Made by a program: the position numbers and the translations under genes. This document shows, piece by piece, positions 59,641-64,000 of a stretch of DNA of 64,000 nucleotides. Location: assembly GCA_015680685.1 (NCBI GenBank), contig MNCI01008326.1:3401-67400 (forward strand), written 5' to 3'. The DNA is from Gnetum montanum (lineage: Eukaryota > Streptophyta > Gnetopsida > Gnetales > Gnetaceae). The first letter of the stretch is position 1, and every line of letters starts with the position of its first letter. The notes under the pieces are model-generated. The model ran no database searches and was not told the origin of the DNA. It saw only the letters and a program-made list of their open reading frames with translations.

Positions 59641-59699
59641 GAAATATTGAACTTGTAGGATATTTTAATAGAAAAGTAGGAAAAAGTAAAAAAGTAATT

Positions 59700-60600
59700 G
59701 AACGTGATGAGAAGTAGTCACAAATTTATACATAAATTTAGAGAAATTTTTATTAATGTTCTGGTAGATGTGAAGGTTAGTTGAAAGCCATGATCAATAA
59801 TAGTTATGCAAGTGGTTCCTTCCCAAAGTAGGCTCCTACCAAAATACCTTTGCATAACCACTTCTATAGATGTCCATGGGCATCCAAGAAGTTAAATGTA
59901 GACCATTCCTTTGTTCCAAACAACATACAACTACTATGCTTGGAATGTTGTACTATACCACACAAAACCAAAAGGCTCATAATCACATATAGCAATGAGG
60001 TAAATAATGGGATGATAATGGATTGAAAAGATAGGGATGTAAGGTACTTGACCATGTACACAATAGGTCCTTATGAAAAATGTGATTAAAATAATTAGCA
60101 TACCTATCAATCCAAGTTCAAACCTGGTCCATACTGTGAATAGTAACCTCACAATGATATGTTCTCTCCTGCCTACCACCATGAGCCCACAACCACCTCA
60201 AAGAATAATTATCACTCCAAAAATAGAAGAATGAAGGAAGGGCCATAGTTAGAGGGGCATCTTTAGGCATGGGTAACATGTCTTTATAGCCCCATATCTA
60301 GTGCTTGTAGCCTATTATTGTGTATAAGGGATGTGCTTTGAATTTTCATTGGAACATATATCCACTGAAGTTAGAGCTATGTTAACACTTTATGAAACAT
60401 TAATAATATTGATGTTAACCAATTAGAAACATTGGAATGTTGGTTAAAATGTTACAGAAAACATATTAAGAATAAAAAAATTTTGGAAAAAAAATAGGAA
60501 AGTGATAAAAACTTGTAAAAATAAAAGGTGAAAAATACTTATTAGTTCTTGGAACAAGATGGAGCATCTCCCCCACAACTAATCTTATGGCTACACATTT
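59700..60600 (-). other. Spacer of element C shared with A and B
   Basis: No gene. Shared blocks: AAGTGGTTCCTTCCCAAAGT near 59811, TAGTTAGAGGGGCATC near 60246, GATGTGCTTTGAATTTTC near 60330 and the CTCCCCCACAACTAAT box at 60568. Confidence 0.55.
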
Positions 60601-61099
60601 AGGAGATGGATTGCATAATTCCCTAGTTATATACCATCGATCTTTCATCTTTCATCATTACTAATTTAATTAATAATGTGGTAGCAAATCTTACATTGGT
60701 AATAGTCTCATTTGGATCATTTGGAGATGTATCTTCATCTAGACTTGAAGGAATTTCCATTTTGGGAGATCCAAAAAATTTTACTTCTTCTTCTTCATTT
60801 CTATTTTAATTCTTGGATCTCCATGTTTAATATCTTTCTTTGATGTATAATCAGAGTGTACGATATATGCATCTAAGCCCTATGTTTGGTCAATTCTCTT
60901 AATTCTAGAACTAATAAGTAGATTGGTTGCTTCCATGCATCTTTTAAATAGTTTTATATTCTAATTTTCAAGCCATTGGGTGTCTTCTAATTTAGTGGTT
61001 ACTATGTAGACTGGTTTTTTCTCACACATTTGCTCCTGAACTTTAATGTGGGTTGTGTTAATATTTTGAATTTCTAGCACAAAAATACACCCTTTATTA

Positions 61100-63348
61100 T
61101 TAGTAGTAATGCATGGGTTCTTCTATCTCTTCAAAACGCTAGATTCATCACTTCTATTAGGTGTTAGAGTAATGATGGATGTTGGCCCTTATGTAGGATT
61201 GGAAGACATTGGTTGTGAAAGAAAGGATGTTGCACTTGATTGGCATTGTGTTAGTTTGGATGAGTTAGTAGATCCATGAGTGTTGTGCTTATGCATGGGA
61301 ACTATCCTAAAGAGAGGATGTTTTCAAGATTATGGTGGAGATCTACTAGCATTCTAATTTCTATGTATGTTCATAGTGCAAGTGGCATTCTATCATTGAT
61401 GTTGTGGTGCTAAACCTTCTAATGTTGCTAGTGTTGACATATGGTGGAGGGAAGTGTGAGAATATTGAGAATATGATGAAGGATGAAAGGTGTGAGGTGG
61501 TGATCTCATGGAATATATTGTGGGATGATGATATTTAGGAGACTGGTAGTAGTGATTTGAGACAAAGAAAATAGAATGAGTTTGTGAAATAGGTTGTTGA
61601 ATGTAATATCCATACCAGTTTAGATAGCAATAAGGGTAGGGCTGGTTTGTAGATGACCTCCCTCACAACTTTGGGTTTGGCCACTACGGTTGATGATAGT
61701 GTTGAGGTTGGTAAGAAGTCCCACTAGGATAGTACAATTGGTTGTAGGTCTCTCTATAATTACCTTGTGAGAAAGGTAATTTCCTAGGTGTTTGCTTTTA
61801 TATGAACTTGGGATTTAAAGTAATAGTCCAATACTCATGTAGATGTTACATGATTAGGCAATAACCTTTTGGATGGTCATATAGGCAAATGTCACATCCA
61901 TCATCTTCTTTGGTGTTTGAGTCCAAAGCCTCTTCCTCTTTAGCTATCTTTCATTTTTGCTGAAAAGTGTTCCTAACAATTTCTTGGTTCTTTTTAATCC
62001 TTTTTTTGTGATCACTTGATTTGTTTTGCATTACTCTTTGCTCTATGTTTTCTCTACAAGTTGTAACTTTCTCATTTATCCATTCTAACATCTTATCTAA
62101 CATTGCTTCAAGATCATCAATAGAATTTTGTATTGACAAGGTTTGTTTTGAAACCACTTCATTGAGAGCTATCTCATTTTCCTCATTATAGATATGGACC
62201 CTCTTCTTTTGAAGAGTTGGGTCACACTGATATTTCTCAACATTCTCTCATTTACATAGCTCTCCTTCATCTTTTACCACATGTTCAATTAACTTTTGGA
62301 TCTAATGGGTTCCTACTTCATATAATTGACCTTGAGCATACATCCCAAGGATCTCTCTTGTTTGACTATGAAGCCCATCTATGATGTGAAAAATTTGCTA
62401 TTCTTGAGAGAAACCATGACTTTGGAATCTAGTCAACATTTATCTAGAGCCATATCAAAGGGTTCATGTTGCTCTTATCTCCATCCTTGGATTTGATTCC
62501 TTAGGTTGGATACCCTTTCATAGGTTTGGTATTTCTTATTGAAGAGTTCTAGCATTATGGACCACCGATGGATTAAATTTGGTTTCAATGATCTATACCA
62601 CACTTTGGCCTTGTCTATTAGTGTCCTTGAAAAGAGCTTAAGCTTTTGCCACCCACATTCAATATTCTTTAAAACACAGGTAGTATGAAAAGCTTGCAAA
62701 TGATGTTGTGGATTAGAATCATAGCCTCCCGCAAATTTAGGAATGTTATTCATATCAAGCCTTTTGACACAACTTTTCTTACAATGCCTATGGGGTATTT
62801 TAACTACCTCTATGATCTATGTCATGCTCTTAGTAGCCATCAAAGATTCATCATCATTAGACATGTCATGGTAAAAATATCTATTTCTATTTATCTAATT
62901 GTGCTGATTTTGTCTATGCTCATTTTGATTTCTTCGAGTTTTCCCTTAGTTTTGATTTCTATTTTTATTTCAACCCCATAGTGGAGCTTTATCTCTATAC
63001 CTATGTTCATCTTCTTTAGAACTAGACCTTGAAGAGGAAGAGGAAGATGAGGAACTGGGAGAGTCACCATGGATTCTATAGTATTCCCTATGATCCCTTA
63101 ATTTATCTTTTCTAGGTTTGAGGAGGTCCTAGGTCTTGAGGCCTTCCTAGATTTAGGAGTTGCTTCATCTCCTCTAGGATTTTCTATCTTAGGTAAATGT
63201 AGTGCTTGAGTGTACTAAAGGTTGTCATGAACATATGAAACCCCTACATGACATTGGTCACTTTAATTTTCTTTAGTATATATCTCATTAGTTCTCTAAC
63301 GAATGTTCTCTCCATATATGCATTATTGCTTCCTTGTAAAAGAGATAT
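61100..63348 (-). pseudogene. Gag of element C with Ser/Arg-rich segment and zinc knuckle
   Basis: The start aligned with the A gag ATG is ATA at 63348 (then SLLQGSNNAYMERTFVREL). A Ser/Arg/Glu-rich stretch follows at 63000-63120 (KDKLRDHREYYRIHGD, then nine Ser and RSSSKEDEHRYRD). The core at 62475-62753 reads NNIPKFAGGYDSNPQHHLQA, FSRTLIDKAKVWYRSLKPN and LELFNKKYQTYERVSNL. A coiled segment (61951-62157) precedes a zinc knuckle of C-x2-C-x3-H-x4-C form (CDICLYDHPKGYC, near 61860-61897). A decayed tail extends to about 61100. Confidence 0.82.
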
Positions 63349-63420
63349 TTTTGTTAGTTAATTATGTGTATGACTTAATATTTTTTGAAAGATAAATCAC
63401 TAATGTGTTTATAGTGATTT

Positions 63421-63473
63421 TGTATGATATAACTAATCTAGATAACTAGAAGTATCCCTAAAAATGACACCAA
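63421..63473 (-). promoter_or_regulatory. tRNA-Asp type primer site and conserved leader of C
   Basis: The minus strand reads TTGGTGTCATTTTTAGGGAT at the inner LTR edge, a decayed TGGCGCCGTTGCCGGGGA. 63421-63449 is identical over 29 bases to 31878-31906 in A. Confidence 0.7.
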
Positions 63474-64000
63474 TGATGAGCAGCGGGTACCACATACATC
63501 CAACCATATGAATCACAAGCGTTCACACATGATCTAGTTGAATTTTTTGGATGGGACTAGTTGTGGAATCTAGATCATTATGCCTTGATTGTAGTTCATT
63601 GTCTTCCCACTTGAACTAGTGGTAGCTTTTGCATGTATGGTTTTGTCCAATGTGAGGCATATGATAATTGATGTTGTTGCGGCCTTATGCTACTACTAAT
63701 GATAATAAAGAAATAATTTATTTAAACTAATTAATAATGAAAAGTAAAGTCTAAACTAGCCTACGGGCAATGAGTGTTCATTCACATGTTTTCATACATG
63801 TCTTGAACCCATGTATCCACTACTAGGATTACAAAGCATTATACTACCAAGCGAAGCAAGTAATAACGTTGTTGGGATTACCAAGCAAATACATGTTTAT
63901 GCTCAAAATTGGTTGCACACATTTCATCAATAAATTAACATACATGAGAATATAAATATTATTTAAGTAGATGAAATAAAAATTTCATTAAAAGTAAATT
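63474..64000 (-). mobile_element. 5' LTR of element C, truncated by the window edge
   Basis: Starts TGATGAGCAGCGGG and follows the 3' LTR of C (57849 onward) with substitutions, for example ACCAAGCAAATACATG-like and GGTTGCAC words. Confidence 0.85.

Larger units (their letters stand above)
57849..64000 (-). mobile_element. Element C: A/B-family element with gag and ORF2 remnant, cut by the window edge
   Basis: 3' LTR 57849-58816, polypurine tract, C-terminal ORF2 remnant, shared spacer, gag, conserved leader, tRNA-Asp type primer site, 5' LTR from 63474. Internal length about 4.66 kb, shorter than A because the N-terminal two thirds of ORF2 and the internal promoter are missing. No pol motif found. 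Confidence 0.8.

Noticed and set aside
1-64000. Organelle-derived or host single-copy genes
   Set aside because: No plastid, mitochondrial or conserved host protein was recognised on either strand.

Overview
This window is nuclear DNA from a seed plant with a large, repeat-filled genome. It is AT-rich and holds no recognisable host gene. Almost everything that can be identified is decayed LTR-retrotransposon sequence: Ty3/gypsy of the Athila and Tat types, plus one Ty1/copia element, inserted into one another. The heavy decay and the three-level nesting suit a gymnosperm or another large-genome plant, but the species cannot be named from the sequence.

Layout. 1-172 is the end of a + strand LTR (element D) that landed in the integrase of a minus-strand Tat-like pol (element E, 173-2640). 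3140-3790 is cryptically simple, and about 3950-6180 is a degenerate tandem array of roughly 185-bp units. 6519-10565 (+) is a broken gene with in-frame introns that resembles the extra ORFs of plant retrotransposons. From 11480 to 39222 there is a three-level nest, all minus strand. A copia element with gag only (G, LTRs at 11480-12101 plus 34096-34502 and at 38095-39222) was split in its 3' LTR by an Athila-like element with gag, PR, RT, RNase H, IN and an extra ORF2 (B, 12102-34095). B was in turn split in its gag leader by a younger element with gag and ORF2 but no pol (A, 24198-32734). 39500-40375 holds another ORF2-like fragment. 41131-50625 is a + strand gypsy element with gag and protease remnants and no pol (H); it contains several short tandem arrays. 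52290-52846 is a + strand RT fragment cut by another LTR (J). 57849-64000 is a third member of the A/B family (C), with gag and an ORF2 remnant, running off the right edge.

How the parts relate. A, B and C share LTR ends (TGATGAG...CTCATCA), a tRNA-Asp type primer site, a G-rich 3' polypurine tract, a Gag core and an extra sense-strand gene (ORF2) next to the 3' LTR. A and C lost pol but kept gag, and A kept nearly all of ORF2, so they look like partners moved by B-like elements. The most interesting observation is that ORF2 in both A and B is preceded, about 430 bp upstream of its ATG, by a TATA-like box plus a dyad element. This module resembles the U3 promoter of the same element's own LTR rather than that of its relative, which suggests a dedicated internal promoter that evolves together with the LTR.
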